Notes: generated by a model from the sequence alone, not told the origin. 64,000 nt of DNA from an uncultured Verrucomicrobiota bacterium (GCA_903838675.1 CAILZI010000126.1:62001-126000); one strand, 5' to 3'; positions 43,928 through 55,200 are shown, numbered from the stretch's first letter. Numbers and translations are program-made.

Positions 43928-44992
43928 ATGCATGCCGTCCCACCCCGCCCCTCACTCATCACGCACAGCGCCGACTTTTTACGCGAGGCTCTGCTGCGTG
44001 GAGAATGGCAGGAGGTGCTGCCGCCGGAGCGCACGCTTTGCATTCGAATGCGCATCAGCCGGCCCACGCTGCGAGCGGTGCTCAGGCAACTGGAACGCGA
44101 AGGTGTCATTGGTGCGGTGGTGAAAAAGCGCCGGCAAATTTTTGCCCATCCACAAGTGCGAGGCAAGGCGGTGGCATCACGTTTGATCGCGCTGCTGACG
44201 CCGGTGCCGCAGCAAGCGATGCCGCCTTTTGTGCTGTTCTGGGTGGAAGCGCTGCGTGAACTGCTGTCGGAGTCGGGCTATCAGCTTGAATTGCATGCGA
44301 TCCCGCACTGCTTCACTGACAAACCTGCTGGGGGGCTGAAGAAACTCACCCAGCGTGTGCCTGCCGCAGCGTGGGTCATGTTTCGTTCGACTCCATTGAT
44401 GCAGCGTTGGTTTTTCGAGCAGCAACTGCCGGCGATCATCGCCGGATCATGTGCTGGTGACATGGGGCTTCCCTCCGTGGATCTGGACTATCGTGCGACG
44501 TGCCGTCATGCGGCGACGATGCTGATGCAGAAGGGGCACCGACGCATCGCCCTGCTGCTGCCGGACTCAGCGCATGGAGGAGACGCGGACAGCGCCCAGG
44601 GATTCCGCGAAGCCTTTGCCACATGCGAGGCGCAGCCTTGCGTGGTTCAACATCACGAAACTGCAGAACAAGTAATCAAGAGTCTGGATGAGACCCTGAG
44701 AAGGAAGCCCGCACCGACGGCATTTCTGGTGGCGCGTTCGATTCACACGCTGACGGTAGTGACACATCTGCTGCGGCTCGGCCACAAACTGCCGCGTGAT
44801 TTTGCCATCGTGTCACGAGATAACGATGCGTTTCTCGATCATGTGGTGCCGAAGGTTACGCGATATTCAGCCGATGCAGCGAAGTTTGCGAAGCGGCTGG
44901 CTAAGCTGGTGCTGGAGCTGGCGCAGACGGGGCATACGAGCACAAAGCCGGTGCGATTGATGCCGGATCTGCGGCGTGGAGAAACTGTGTGA
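43928..44992 (+). CDS. Transcriptional regulator: GntR-type HTH plus LacI-like sugar-binding domain
   Basis: 354 aa. Residues 10-75 are a winged HTH (ALLRGEWQEVLPPERTLCIR; ISRPTLRAVLRQLEREGVIG). The remainder is a periplasmic-binding-protein fold of the LacI/GalR type (IIAGSCAGDMGLPSVDLDYR; GHRRIALLLPDSAHGGDADS; RDFAIVSRDNDAFLDHVVPK). The GntR-HTH plus LacI-sensor layout is common for carbohydrate loci in Verrucomicrobiota and Planctomycetota. It is divergent from the RraA/BNR genes and probably controls them. Its effector should be a breakdown product of the BNR substrates. Confidence 0.88.
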   Translation: MHAVPPRPSLITHSADFLREALLRGEWQEVLPPERTLCIRMRISRPTLRAVLRQLEREGVIGAVVKKRRQIFAHPQVRGKAVASRLIALLTPVPQQAMPPFVLFWVEALRELLSESGYQLELHAIPHCFTDKPAGGLKKLTQRVPAAAWVMFRSTPLMQRWFFEQQLPAIIAGSCAGDMGLPSVDLDYRATCRHAATMLMQKGHRRIALLLPDSAHGGDADSAQGFREAFATCEAQPCVVQHHETAEQVIKSLDETLRRKPAPTAFLVARSIHTLTVVTHLLRLGHKLPRDFAIVSRDNDAFLDHVVPKVTRYSADAAKFAKRLAKLVLELAQTGHTSTKPVRLMPDLRRGETV

Positions 44993-45001
44993 ATGAATCG
45001 G

Positions 45002-45997
45002 TTACGCGCCGAAGGCTTCGATGAAGCACACTTCGAGCGCGAGGCCTTCGTTGACGTTGGTATGCAGGTGGCTTTCGAGCTGGCGCAACACGCGGATGCG
45101 TTTGGCGACATCTCCGGGCTCCCATTTGGCTGCAAGGGCGGCGGTAGCTTCTTGAAACTTGGGCAGGTCGAGATGCTCGGCACCGGCCTGCTGGCGGGCG
45201 ACATCGCCCATCCAGGAGAGGAGGAGCTCCATGAGCGAAGTGCGCTGCTGGAGATAGTCGGCCTCGATTTGGGCTTCGACCTGTTCTTCACGCTGCTTGA
45301 GCCACGCGCCATCTGTGGTTTTGGCGTAGTGGTCTTGCTCGCGTTCGAAGTCGGCCTCCTGCTCTTTTTTGATGGATTCATGCAGGGCTTCGAGAATCTC
45401 TTCGAAGTCCTTCTTCAAGGAGAGCGCGGACGAAATGCTGCCGCTTTCTTTTTTGGACATCTGCTTGAGCACGTAGAGCAGCTTGCCCTCGTGCTCGGTA
45501 AAGATGCGTGCGCCATCGGGGGGCATCAAGGCGACTTCAAGAACGCGGGACTGGATGGTGGGTAGCAGTTGCTGGGGCTGGGTGCTCAGTAGCAGCAGGA
45601 GCGTGTTCGGTGGTGGTTCTTCGAGCGTTTTGAGGAAGGCATTCTGCGCCTGGGGATTCATGCGCTCGGCATCGACAATGACCGCGAGCTTCCAGCCGTT
45701 GGGTGCGGCGGTGCGGTGAATCATCTTTTCCAAATAGCGGATGGTGCCAGGGTCGTCGCCATCATCGCCGATAGTGATGCGGCGTGATTTGCTCTGAGGG
45801 CGCAGGACGATGGCCCCCTGCCCTTCCCAGGCTTCGAGGGTGCCCATTTTCGTACCGACCATGAGATCAAGCACCTTGGCGGCAAAGACCTCATGCTGTG
45901 CCTCCTTGGGACCGGTGATCAGGTAGGCGTGGCCGAGGCGGCCGTTGTCACGGGCTCGGGCGAGGAGTTCAAGGGCATGGTCGCTCTTAAACGGCAT
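45002..45997 (-). CDS. holB: DNA polymerase III delta-prime-like subunit
   Basis: 331 aa. Clamp-loader AAA+ fold: GRLGHAYLITGPKEAQHEVF in the P-loop position (GPKEAQHE, not a functional Walker A, as expected for delta-prime), AVIVDAERMNPQAQNAFLKT LEEPPPNT-type Walker B/SRC region (here LLLLSTQPQQLLPTIQSR, with arginine finger SR). A charged helical segment about 190-260 (EREQDHYAKTTDGAWLKQRE) is longer than in E. coli. The start overlaps the end of tmk by 11 bases, a common tmk-holB arrangement. Confidence 0.85.
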   Translation of the reverse strand: MPFKSDHALELLARARDNGRLGHAYLITGPKEAQHEVFAAKVLDLMVGTKMGTLEAWEGQGAIVLRPQSKSRRITIGDDGDDPGTIRYLEKMIHRTAAPNGWKLAVIVDAERMNPQAQNAFLKTLEEPPPNTLLLLLSTQPQQLLPTIQSRVLEVALMPPDGARIFTEHEGKLLYVLKQMSKKESGSISSALSLKKDFEEILEALHESIKKEQEADFEREQDHYAKTTDGAWLKQREEQVEAQIEADYLQQRTSLMELLLSWMGDVARQQAGAEHLDLPKFQEATAALAAKWEPGDVAKRIRVLRQLESHLHTNVNEGLALEVCFIEAFGA

Positions 45998-46622
45998 GGG
46001 ATTGTGAAGTGATGATCTGCCAGATGTTTTCGTGCACGGCTTCAGGAGTGACCGAGGCGTCGATGATTTTCACGCGTGCGGGTTCTGCCTGAGCAACTTC
46101 GAGATAACCCTGGCGGACTTTTTCGAAGAACGACTGCGGCTGGCTTTCGATGCGATCAAGCTCACGACCGGTTTGATCAATGCGCTGCCGGGCGGTGGCG
46201 CTGTCCATATCGAGCACAAGCGTGAGCTGTGGCAAGGTGCCACCGATGGCGAAGTGATTGATGGCACGCACACTTTCCAGCGGAAGCCCCCGAGCGATGC
46301 CCTGATAGACGGTGGTGGAATCGAGGAATCGATCGAGGATGATGAAGGTTCCGGCTTCAAGCAGGGGGCGGATTTTTTCGCGGACGAGCTGGGCGCGACT
46401 GGCGGCGAAGAGCAGGAGCTCGGTCTCCGAGGTCATGGCGGCTCCCTCCTTGGCGTGCTGAAGGAGATGGCGGATGCTTTCGCCAAGTTCGGTGCCGCCG
46501 GGTTCACGCAGCACGACGACGGCACGCCCGGCGGTTTCGAGTCGTGCACGAAGCAGGGCGATCTGCGTGGACTTGCCGCAGCCTTCGGAGCCTTCGAAAG
46601 AGAGAAGGAAGCCAGCGCTCAT
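45987..46622 (-). CDS. tmk: Thymidylate kinase
   Basis: 211 aa from the ATG at 46622; a start six codons earlier is possible but would overlap guaA. P-loop FEGSEGCGKSTQ, the DR motif IILDRFLDSTTVYQG, and LTLVLDMDSATARQRI followed by the lid. Phosphorylates dTMP to dTDP. It sits 4 bases after the guaA stop and overlaps holB, so guaA-tmk-holB are likely one transcript. Confidence 0.94.
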   Translation of the reverse strand: MSAGFLLSFEGSEGCGKSTQIALLRARLETAGRAVVVLREPGGTELGESIRHLLQHAKEGAAMTSETELLLFAASRAQLVREKIRPLLEAGTFIILDRFLDSTTVYQGIARGLPLESVRAINHFAIGGTLPQLTLVLDMDSATARQRIDQTGRELDRIESQPQSFFEKVRQGYLEVAQAEPARVKIIDASVTPEAVHENIWQIITSQSHAV

Positions 46623-46626
46623 GAGA

Positions 46627-48147
46627 TCACTCCCACTCAATGCTGGCGGGCGGCTTGGTGCTGATGTCGTAGAGCACGCGGTTCACGCCTTTGACACTGT
46701 TGAGGATCTTGTTGGAGGCGTTGCGCAGCACGGAGTAGGGCAATTCGACCCAGTCGGCGGTCATGGCGTCTTCGCTGATGACAGCGCGCAAGGAGATGGC
46801 CTGCTCATAACTGCGTTCATCTCCTTTGACGCCGACGGTTTTGACGGGGAGCAGCGCGGCATAGGCCTGCCAGGTGCGCTCATACCAGCCGCTGCGGCGG
46901 AGTTCAGCAATGAAGATGGAATCCGCATGCTGGGTGGTGGCAACGCGCTCTGGGGTGATCTCACCAGGGATACGAACAGCGAGGCCCGGGCCTGGGAACG
47001 GATGACGCCACAAAGCCTGATGCGGGATGCCTAGGCTGGCACCGAGAGCGCGGACTTCGTCTTTGAAGAGTTCGGCGAGCGGTTCGAGCACCTTGCCTTG
47101 CGCCTTGAGTTCCATGATCTTATCGACGCGGTTGTGGTGAGTCTTGATCTTGCTGGCGATGGAGCCGCTGGTGGCGCTTTCGATGACGTCGGGATAGAGA
47201 GTACCCTGCGCGAGAAGCTCGACGTTGTCCGCGACCTTCCAGAATTCTTCAACGAAGAGCGTGCCGATGATGCGGCGCTTCTGCTCCGGATCGGTGACGC
47301 CTTTGAGCGCGCCAAGGAAGATAGAGCTAGCATCGATCTGCTCGATTGGGACGCCGACTTCTGCGAAAAGCTGCTTCACTTCCGCGCCCTCATTGAGGCG
47401 CATCATGCCGGTGTCGATGAAGATGCAGCGGACTTTGACGCCGGCTTTGGCGAGGAGAACGGCGAGCACGGTGCTGTCCACGCCGCCGGAGACACCGCAG
47501 ATGACCTCGCGGTTGCCGACTTCGGCTTTGATGCGCTCCAGCATCTGGGCTTTGAATTCCTGGATGTCGAACTTAGCGAGAACCGCGCCGCTGCGTGTGA
47601 GGAAGTTCTTGAGGATGGCGGTGCCCTCGTGTGAATGCGTGACCTCTGGATGGAACTGAATGCCCCAGCAGCGGTCCGACCACTTCAGAGCCACCGGGAT
47701 GGCGTCTTCATTGGTGGCGATGATCTGGGTCGAGCTGGCGAGGTTTGCACAGGTGTCGCTGTGACTCATCCAAACCTGGGATTCGTGAGAGATGCCGTTG
47801 AAGAGGTCTTCGTGATCGGTGACGACGAGCTTGGCGGGGCCGTATTCGCGAGTGACGCCGGGTTTGACGGTGCCGCCATGCTTGATGTTGAGCAGCTGCA
47901 TACCGTAGCAGACGCCGAGGACGGGAACGCCGAAGGACATGAGCTTGTCGTAATCGACATCCGGGGCATCGACATCAGACGTGCTGCGCGGACCGCCAGA
48001 AAGGATGATGGCCCCTGGACTCTTGAGGTTGGCGAGTTCAGCCGGTGGATATAGGTGCGAGACAAAGCCCAGCTCCCGAACGCGGCGAACGATGAGCTGA
48101 GAATACTGGGAGCCGTAATCGAGAACGGCGACTTCTTGGGCGGTCAT
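46627..48147 (-). CDS. guaA: GMP synthase (glutamine-hydrolysing)
   Basis: 506 aa from the ATG at 48147. The open frame runs 276 codons further upstream, but that part is antisense-frame sequence inside guaB and not part of the protein. N-terminal class I glutamine amidotransferase: [20 protein letters not shown], nucleophile Cys80 in [11 protein letters not shown], and the catalytic His in [15 protein letters not shown] pyrophosphatase domain: [16 protein letters not shown]-terminal dimerisation domain ends [17 protein letters not shown]. Converts XMP to GMP, directly downstream of guaB. Confidence 0.96.
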   Translation of the reverse strand: MTAQEVAVLDYGSQYSQLIVRRVRELGFVSHLYPPAELANLKSPGAIILSGGPRSTSDVDAPDVDYDKLMSFGVPVLGVCYGMQLLNIKHGGTVKPGVTREYGPAKLVVTDHEDLFNGISHESQVWMSHSDTCANLASSTQIIATNEDAIPVALKWSDRCWGIQFHPEVTHSHEGTAILKNFLTRSGAVLAKFDIQEFKAQMLERIKAEVGNREVICGVSGGVDSTVLAVLLAKAGVKVRCIFIDTGMMRLNEGAEVKQLFAEVGVPIEQIDASSIFLGALKGVTDPEQKRRIIGTLFVEEFWKVADNVELLAQGTLYPDVIESATSGSIASKIKTHHNRVDKIMELKAQGKVLEPLAELFKDEVRALGASLGIPHQALWRHPFPGPGLAVRIPGEITPERVATTQHADSIFIAELRRSGWYERTWQAYAALLPVKTVGVKGDERSYEQAISLRAVISEDAMTADWVELPYSVLRNASNKILNSVKGVNRVLYDISTKPPASIEWE

Positions 48148-48193
48148 GAGAGGGGGGGGCGAATGCAGAATAAAAGAACCGACGCCTTGTGGA

Positions 48194-49684
48194 TCAATGA
48201 GGCTCGTAGTTGACCGGTTCTTCGGTGATGACGACGTCGTGCGGGTGGCTTTCCTTGAGGCCACCGGCGGTGATGCGCACGAAGCGGGCTTTGGCACGTA
48301 GTTCGTCGAGGGTATTGGCACCGACGTAGCCCATGCCTGAGCGGAGGCCGCCGATGAGCTGGAAGACGACATCTGCGAGGGGGCCTTTGTAGGGTACGCG
48401 GGCTTCCACGCCTTCGGGAACGAGCTTGCCGGAGGAATTCTGGCCGTAGCGGTCGCCCGCGCCTTTGCGCATGGCTTTAAGACTGCCCATGCCACGGTAT
48501 TCCTTGAAGGTGCGCCCCTGCCATTTAACCATGTTGCCGGGGCTTTCAGCCGTGCCGGCCAGCAGGGAGCCCAGCATGACGAAGTCAGCACCTGCGGCGA
48601 GGGCTTTGACGATGTCTCCGGAGTAACGAATACCGCCATCGGCAATGACGGTGACGCCTGCTGCACGGCAGATTTCAGCGACTTCCTGAACGGCGGTGAA
48701 CTGAGGCATGCCAACGCCGGATATGATGCGTGTGGTGCAGATGGAGCCGGGACCGACGCCGACTTTGACAGCGGAAGCGCCTGCTTTGACGAGATCGCGC
48801 GCGCCTTCGGCGGTGACGACGTTGCCAGCGACGATGGGGATGCTGGAACCGAGGGCCTCCCGCAGGCGGGCGATAACCTGCATGACGCGGGTGGTGTGGC
48901 CCGTGGCGGCATCAATGAAGACGGCATCTGCACCGGCAGCCTGCATGGCGAGACCACGATCCACGCAGTCCTCACCTACGCCGACGGCGGCGCCCACGCG
49001 GAGCTGGCCGTTGGCGTCTTTGGCGGCGTTGGTAAACATCTGGCGCTTCACGATGTCCTGCTTGGTAATCAGGCCGGCGAGCTTGCCGTTGGAGTCGACC
49101 AGCGGGAGTTTTTCAATGCGGTGCGTGTAGAGAATTTTCAGAGCATCCTCAAAGCTGGTCTGCGGGGTGCCGGTGGAAAGTTTATCCCGTGGCGTCATAA
49201 TGGCCGAGACGGGGGTGCTTTCATCCTCGATGTACCACATGTCACGGCTGGTGACCATGCCGGCCAGTTTCCCCTGAGCATCCACCACAGGGAAGCCGCT
49301 GACGCCCTTTTCATGCATCAGACGCTGCACTTCTCCCAGGCGTGTCTCAGGAGAGACGGTGTGCGGATGCTGAATGACGGTGTTTTCCGAGCGCTTCACC
49401 CGCGCCACATGCTCAGCCTCCTGATCAATTGGGCAATTGCGGTGAATGACGCCGAGGCCGCCCTCACGTGCGAGGGCAATGGCGAGTTCGGACTCCGTGA
49501 CGGTGTCCATGGCCGACGAGAGAATCGGCACGTTCAGGCCCATGGCGGCCAGTTTAGTGGAGACATTGACATCCCCAGGCAGCACCTGGCTCAGTCCGGG
49601 AAGGACAAGGACATCGTCGAAACTTAAAGCAAGAGAAGGCAGTTCACCCATACGCCATTCAAGCGATGAATCCGCAAATGTCAT
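48194..49684 (-). CDS. guaB: Inosine-5'-monophosphate dehydrogenase
   Basis: 496 aa from 49684; the ATG at 49651 ([19 protein letters not shown]) is an equally good start. TIM barrel with two CBS domains inserted ([40 protein letters not shown]). The catalytic loop is [16 protein letters not shown] with Cys316, and the flap contains [15 protein letters not shown]. Oxidises IMP to XMP with NAD+. The guaA gene follows after 46 bases. Confidence 0.96.
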   Translation of the reverse strand: MTFADSSLEWRMGELPSLALSFDDVLVLPGLSQVLPGDVNVSTKLAAMGLNVPILSSAMDTVTESELAIALAREGGLGVIHRNCPIDQEAEHVARVKRSENTVIQHPHTVSPETRLGEVQRLMHEKGVSGFPVVDAQGKLAGMVTSRDMWYIEDESTPVSAIMTPRDKLSTGTPQTSFEDALKILYTHRIEKLPLVDSNGKLAGLITKQDIVKRQMFTNAAKDANGQLRVGAAVGVGEDCVDRGLAMQAAGADAVFIDAATGHTTRVMQVIARLREALGSSIPIVAGNVVTAEGARDLVKAGASAVKVGVGPGSICTTRIISGVGMPQFTAVQEVAEICRAAGVTVIADGGIRYSGDIVKALAAGADFVMLGSLLAGTAESPGNMVKWQGRTFKEYRGMGSLKAMRKGAGDRYGQNSSGKLVPEGVEARVPYKGPLADVVFQLIGGLRSGMGYVGANTLDELRAKARFVRITAGGLKESHPHDVVITEEPVNYEPH

Positions 49685-49792
49685 GCAAAAAACTATGAAT
49701 CAGCGGCCCTGCAAATTCAGCTTACTGCATAACAAATCAACCCCAAGCAGGAGGGCACGGGAGCTGGCACGAAATTTCGGCGAATGCAGAGC

Positions 49793-50530
49793 TTAGAATC
49801 CAGGCCGGTAGGTGCGCGCCTTGCCAGTAAATGGGTCGATCTGAATGGTATAAAAATTGGGGGGCAGATTTTTTGCTGTGATGGCGCTGCCAGCATCACT
49901 GGCCAGTGTGACGTGACACAGGGTGATATCTTGAGCGAATGGAATAGTCGTGAGCCCAGAACTTGAAATGGTTCCAGCAACCCGATAAGAGCCGTCTGGC
50001 ATAAAACGAATCGCATTGTAGGTGGCCCCAGACACGCCTGAATAACCAGGAGTGGACCCATTTTTCGTATCCTGCTGCGAATTCCCGTTTAGCAGCGGCG
50101 ACAGATCAGAATCTGCGACGAGTGTGATGCTGTCCGGCAGGCGACTCAAAGTGCCCATGGGGATAAATGTTTCTGTCAAAGTGGAACCCGAAGTCAGCGC
50201 AGCAGTCGTCACTTTGAACATCTGGTATGCGCGAAAATCCTGTCTGGCACCAGGCAGGTCGATGTCGGTGTTGAATTTAAAAAAGCGAATTTCAACCGGT
50301 GAATTTTGAGTGAACGCAAACTGCTGGGCTTGTGAAATAGCCCCCAATAGAGCGTCACCAGCACCCGATAATTTGCTGGACTGCAATGTTCTCATCAGTG
50401 CGGGGGTCGCAACGGCCATGATCATTACAATAATCGCAACGACGACCAACATTTCGATGAGGCTGAATGCAGCCTTCCAGCCCAGACGATTCGGCAAATA
50501 ATTTCTCATGGGACAGAGATTTAATTTCAT
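49793..50530 (-). CDS. Verru_Chthon cassette protein D: GspH-like pseudopilin
   Basis: 245 aa from the ATG at 50530; the ATG at 50509 is an alternative. The prepilin leader cleaves within [26 protein letters not shown] gives Phe+1 and Glu+5, while the -1 residue is Ala rather than Gly. The remainder is a beta-rich GspH/FimT-like head ([34 protein letters not shown]). It matches the cassette D family of Verrucomicrobium/Chthoniobacter (TIGR02596, recalled). Last gene of the A-B-C-D series; GspH-like proteins belong to the pseudopilus tip. Confidence 0.88.
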   Translation of the reverse strand: MKLNLCPMRNYLPNRLGWKAAFSLIEMLVVVAIIVMIMAVATPALMRTLQSSKLSGAGDALLGAISQAQQFAFTQNSPVEIRFFKFNTDIDLPGARQDFRAYQMFKVTTAALTSGSTLTETFIPMGTLSRLPDSITLVADSDLSPLLNGNSQQDTKNGSTPGYSGVSGATYNAIRFMPDGSYRVAGTISSSGLTTIPFAQDITLCHVTLASDAGSAITAKNLPPNFYTIQIDPFTGKARTYRPGF

Positions 50531-50562
50531 AGCACGTGGTCAAATTCAGTCGCGCGTGGCGT

Positions 50563-51750
50563 CTACAGACTCCACCTGGATTGTTTGAGAGGAATCATGG
50601 TGGTGAAAACACGATAATTCAGTTTTTTACTAAGGAGCATTTTTTCCAACTGCCCAGGCGTGCCATCTGGATTATGCAGATCTGCGGCCAGACTGGAGGC
50701 CTGCTGAAACAAGCCTCCACAAAGGTTCACAATGGCCTGCTGAGTTGCTGAATCACTCGCGAGTTTTTCTCCGGAAACTTGATCCAAGGCCACCATGGTG
50801 ACCTGGATCAATGGGGGAAGAAGATGCTGTGTTCCCTGGCTGCCTGCCTGCACCGACGCAGCCCCGGGATTGGAAGTCTTGGTGGAATCGTAGATGTAAT
50901 TTGGGGCAATGCTGGTTGCCACAATCCCTGTCGAACCAGGGGGGACTTCGATCTGGGGGGAAATGATGAGGAGGAGAATATTTTCCGCTATGGGCCGGGT
51001 AAAAGCACGTGAAGCCGAGGTTTCCGAAGTCTGGATAGTGCCCAGCACGGCCTCTTGAAACCACTTTTTCGAATTTGAAGTAACGGGTTTCATATTGGAA
51101 CTGTAAATCTGATTCATTTCCGCGGTCGGGCTGTATTCCATGAGGCGAAAACGAGAACGCGTTGGAACAAGGGTGTTTGAAGCGAGGAATTTGGGGCGGA
51201 AACTGGTGTCGTCCCCCCACTTCACAAAGTAACCACGACCGCACAAAAGACTGGTCATGTTTTCGGTGTTTGCCATGGATTGAGATTCCGTTGTTGCGAG
51301 CAAATTTGTGACTCCGAGGGGGGCTTGAAAGAAAATCCCATGACCGGGATAATTTGACGCGCCACCAGGCAGTGATGTGAACAGGGGGTCAGAACCGGTG
51401 CCGGTAGGACCGCAGACGAACTGCAGATCAGAATTACGCAGATAATTCGTCGCCGGGGCGATGATCTGACCAGCATTGCTCGTAACCGGCGTATCCCAGT
51501 AAGCATTGAGCACGGCCTGACCTATGTTGCGAGACAGAACGTCCATGGCCATGCGCGCCTCACGAAATTGTGAGACACGGGAATTGGCTCTGACCCAAGT
51601 GCGCTGGACCAGTCCGAGGACCTGGGTAATCACCAGCATCAAAATGACCAAAAAGGTCACAGAGACGAGCAATTCGATCAAAGTAAAGGCGCGCCCGACG
51701 CAGCGATTGCTTCCTTTCGAACCTGATTGTTTCAAAGTTGCAGCTCTCAT
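50563..51750 (-). CDS. Verru_Chthon cassette protein C: GspJ-like pseudopilin
   Basis: 395 aa from the ATG at 51750; a longer frame from 51777 would overlap the previous gene. The prepilin segment is VGRAFTLIELLVSVTFLVIL, with Ala before the cleaved Phe and Glu+5. It resembles GspJ/PilW minor pseudopilins, including the early ANSRVSQFREARMAMDVLSR helix. Matches the cassette C family (TIGR02599, recalled). The large C-terminal part is cassette-specific. Confidence 0.88.
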   Translation of the reverse strand: MRAATLKQSGSKGSNRCVGRAFTLIELLVSVTFLVILMLVITQVLGLVQRTWVRANSRVSQFREARMAMDVLSRNIGQAVLNAYWDTPVTSNAGQIIAPATNYLRNSDLQFVCGPTGTGSDPLFTSLPGGASNYPGHGIFFQAPLGVTNLLATTESQSMANTENMTSLLCGRGYFVKWGDDTSFRPKFLASNTLVPTRSRFRLMEYSPTAEMNQIYSSNMKPVTSNSKKWFQEAVLGTIQTSETSASRAFTRPIAENILLLIISPQIEVPPGSTGIVATSIAPNYIYDSTKTSNPGAASVQAGSQGTQHLLPPLIQVTMVALDQVSGEKLASDSATQQAIVNLCGGLFQQASSLAADLHNPDGTPGQLEKMLLSKKLNYRVFTTMIPLKQSRWSL

Positions 51751-51760
51751 AGTCTGAAAT

Positions 51761-52264
51761 TCAGCGGTTCTTGGCAAACAGATAACTAAAGGTGGTGTAA
51801 TTCGATCCGTTCATAGTCCCAGAACTCGACGATGAAGTGGTGGGGAACTGAAACGATGAACTGTTGGTCCTTGCAATTCTGATCAAGGCACGCTGCAGAT
51901 AAGTTTGCGTGCCAGTATCCTTGGGCAGGCTGGCGGGCCCCCGGTATTCGACTTCCACCAGATAGGTCATGTCTGCAGACCCCGAGGGCACCTGTGTGCC
52001 CTCTTCATTGAAGTAAAGCTGCTTCTTGGTCCCAAGCTGGGGAACGTTGCTGTTTTTGTCCCCCCAAAGCATGCCATCCAAGTTTTGCACCACCTGCTCA
52101 CGAATGTTGCTGTTGGAGAGACTGACCGAGGTTTTGCGGGACATTTCCAACCCCATCGGCAGCAGGCCAAGAAAGGTAATGATAGCCAAGGAAGCAATGG
52201 CCACCGCGAGGGTGATCTCAACCAGAGAAAACCCGTGAGGGATGTTCGTTCGAATGGTTTTCAT
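51761..52264 (-). CDS. Verru_Chthon cassette protein B: GspI/PilV-like pseudopilin
   Basis: 167 aa. Leader NIPHGFSLVEITLAVAIASL has the classic Gly|Phe cleavage site and Glu+5. Short beta-rich head (MTYLVEVEYRGPASLPKDTG) and a Ser-rich segment near the end. Matches the cassette B family (TIGR02598, recalled) and by position and leader GspI/PilV. Ten bases separate its stop from the ATG of C. Confidence 0.88.
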   Translation of the reverse strand: MKTIRTNIPHGFSLVEITLAVAIASLAIITFLGLLPMGLEMSRKTSVSLSNSNIREQVVQNLDGMLWGDKNSNVPQLGTKKQLYFNEEGTQVPSGSADMTYLVEVEYRGPASLPKDTGTQTYLQRALIRIARTNSSSFQFPTTSSSSSGTMNGSNYTTFSYLFAKNR

Positions 52265-52286
52265 AAAAGAAAGATCAATGGATCAC

Positions 52287-55200
52287 TCACGGATTGAAGC
52301 GCTTGCTTTCGAGCGCCCTGAAGCGGTAGAAACTTTCCAGTGGCGCCAGCCCAAGCGGATTGCCACTGGCGGCATAATCAGGAATAGCCGTGGTCGCGTC
52401 CTTCGGATCCAATGGATTCGCTCTGGCGTTCGGATCAATGTAGCGCTCAATCAACGCTGACCCGCGGTATTCGCTCAACACAGCATCTTTGACGGTATCA
52501 AAGGTCGTTGGAACCGTGGAACGGGCTTTTTTGATCACCTGGGAGCGGACATGCACGCGGAAGGTGTTGCTGCGTGTGGTGATGCGATTGTAAAGATTTG
52601 AGTAGGGGCGTTCACGCACGTTGTCACCGGTGATGGTATGATTTTGCCAGAATTGATCCATGGCATTCTGGCGGCTGCCAGCGGTCAAGCCCGTCAACTG
52701 AACGCTGGTTTCGCCCTGGGAGATCCAATTGCCGTTGTTGGTATCTGGAATCAGATGCATTTCACAAATCTGGCTGGCAGAACGGAACAAGCCGCGAATC
52801 TGAGTGACGTTATGATTGGCGCCCTGAGCCGTGCCATTGAACTTTTCATCAAACTGAACGAGGGTTTCCTTCACATTGATGGGGCGGTGCCAGTACTGAC
52901 CGTCATTTTGCTCATCATAAAAGTTGATGTTTGTGGGGCCGTTCCCTGCCCGAGTGTTGAAATTTTTTGATTTATATACCGAGATGTTGGGAATGGCGGT
53001 GATGTATTCGCCCTTCATCAAGGCATGCAGCGCCGTGGCGCGCCGGATGTTGGTGAACGGCATGATTTGGAAGTTGAGATTGATCCTTCCAGCCATCGAA
53101 AGAGGTTCGCTGATCGCGTAAGGCTCAACGACAGGCATGCAGAACATGTCCAACAGGTAGTGATCTCTCGGATTGTTATCCCCCGGGTGCCCTGTAGCCA
53201 CGGATACTCCACCTCCAGTATTGGATAGTGTGTAAGGCCTGAACAGGAGAGTCTGCCAAGGCTGGCCAGGAATTCCCGTGGACGGCGCTTTAGAAGCCGA
53301 TCCGCCCTGCCAGACCCCGGTAGGCAGGGATCCAAACATGACAGGAGAAGAAATCATGCGGTTGGGGGACATATAGACGCCACTGCGCCAGTCATCCGTG
53401 CTGTTCCACGCGTCAAAAAAGTAACCTGAGCGGTAGTTCTTGACCGCACTGCCGAAGGTGTATTTGCCGATGTAGAAATTGCCTTCATCCGGCTTGTTCA
53501 CATAAGGTCCGCAACGAGCTCCGGCGATGCCAGTGTCAAAATCTCCATAGCGGTTGGCGTCGTTCGCTGCCGCAGTGCTAGGCGGCATATCCGGCGTCCA
53601 TTTGAGGTCGGACAAGGCATTGGAGCCAAAGGTGACGCCACGGACCATCTGCAAATCCTGGCCCAAAACCGGGAACTGATTTGGCGGCAGTTTGCAGCCA
53701 GTTTCATTGCCTGCATAACAATCCGTCCATGAGTGAATCAGCTTGACGTCACTGGGCGATCCTGTCCACAGAGGATGCTTCTGCCACATGTTGGTAGGGA
53801 CACTGGCCAAGGCCGCAACGAGGCGGTAATCCCCGCCGGCAGGAATCATGGTTCGTGTCACATCACTGCCCTGCCATGTGCTGGTGATCGTTTCATTGGG
53901 GATGAGGCCCGGACCATGCCAGGTACCAGCAACTCCCTGATTCATGAACTGTCCATTGGCCGTGATACCCTGAGTTGAAGTGTCCAGCCGCCCACGACAG
54001 GTCTGCCCGATTGCATCAACGGAAGTGATTGGAGTTAAAGCGCCAATCGAAAACGGCTGGGTCCCCCCAGTTTTGTAAGCTGGATTCACCGACCAGCCAT
54101 TGAGTTTGCGAATGCAGCCAGCTTGATTGAAGCACCACCAATGGGGTGCCTGACAGGAACGATACCAATTCAGGCGGCCGTAACTGTCCGTCGTGGAATA
54201 ATACCCCACCTGATGAGCGAGAGCTGGAGGCGGTTGGACACCGTTGGCAGCCACACTGTCATTATAAACCAGGGCCGGAACGGGGAGGGTTGTATCTGGG
54301 ATGGAGACATTGATGACTTGTACCGGCTGCAGCGACCTGCCGGTATAATCGTGCTTGTCATAGATTCGAATGACCAATTGCTTGCCGCCAAAAGAGAGTT
54401 GCAGCGGCTGATTACGATTAACGGTGACGAAGTTGCTGTTCAGACCATAATTGGTATTACCAGCGTGATTCGTGGTGGTGCCTCCATTCCAGGCTGGATC
54501 ACTCGGCGTCATCACTTTTCCGTTGATGGCAGACCCGCTGATGGGACGTCCGCCACTGCCCCCTGTCACGGACGGCGGTCCGGCATGCCCACCAAAGGGA
54601 AGCGTCCCACCCGAATTGTACTGGAAGACATTGCCATTCGACTTCAACACCACATCCTGATTGGTATCGAACAATTTAACGGGTCCATTAACTCCCTGCA
54701 GAGTCATGGCCCCAATAAAATCGCCCTGGAGCACGATCGTATATTCCGGATACATTTTAGTCCAGCCCAGCATGGGGCAGAAAGCTTCCAGCATCAGCAT
54801 GACCTGAACGCGTTTTTCGGTAGGCTGCAGAGGCGTGTCGGATTCCAGTGACAAATTCCAGTTTAGGGGGTCATACCCTGGGTGATTGTATGGGTGCCAT
54901 TTGTTTGTCGTCGCTATTGTACTGGCATCCACTTGGTACTGCAGCTTTGAAGCACCCAGAAGCAGAGGCGGAAAATTGGAGTACCAGCGGGCCTGGGCAT
55001 TGGGATCAAGCATCTTGGATACGATGAAAGGATGCGAAGTGCCATAACATTGGAGATTGGTATAAATCGGCAAAGCGCCAGTATTGCCGCCGGCATCAAT
55101 CGTCGGATCATAACGCGGCGCGGTACCGCCTCCGGAGGGAATTCCCGTTTTGCCCATCACTCCATTGGGATCCTGGAAGCCATCCGCGGTGCAGATGACA

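Noticed and set aside
48148-48975. 276-codon upstream extension of guaA
   Set aside because: It lies out of frame inside guaB and is Pro/Ser-rich without similarity to GMP synthase; the true start is the ATG at 48147.
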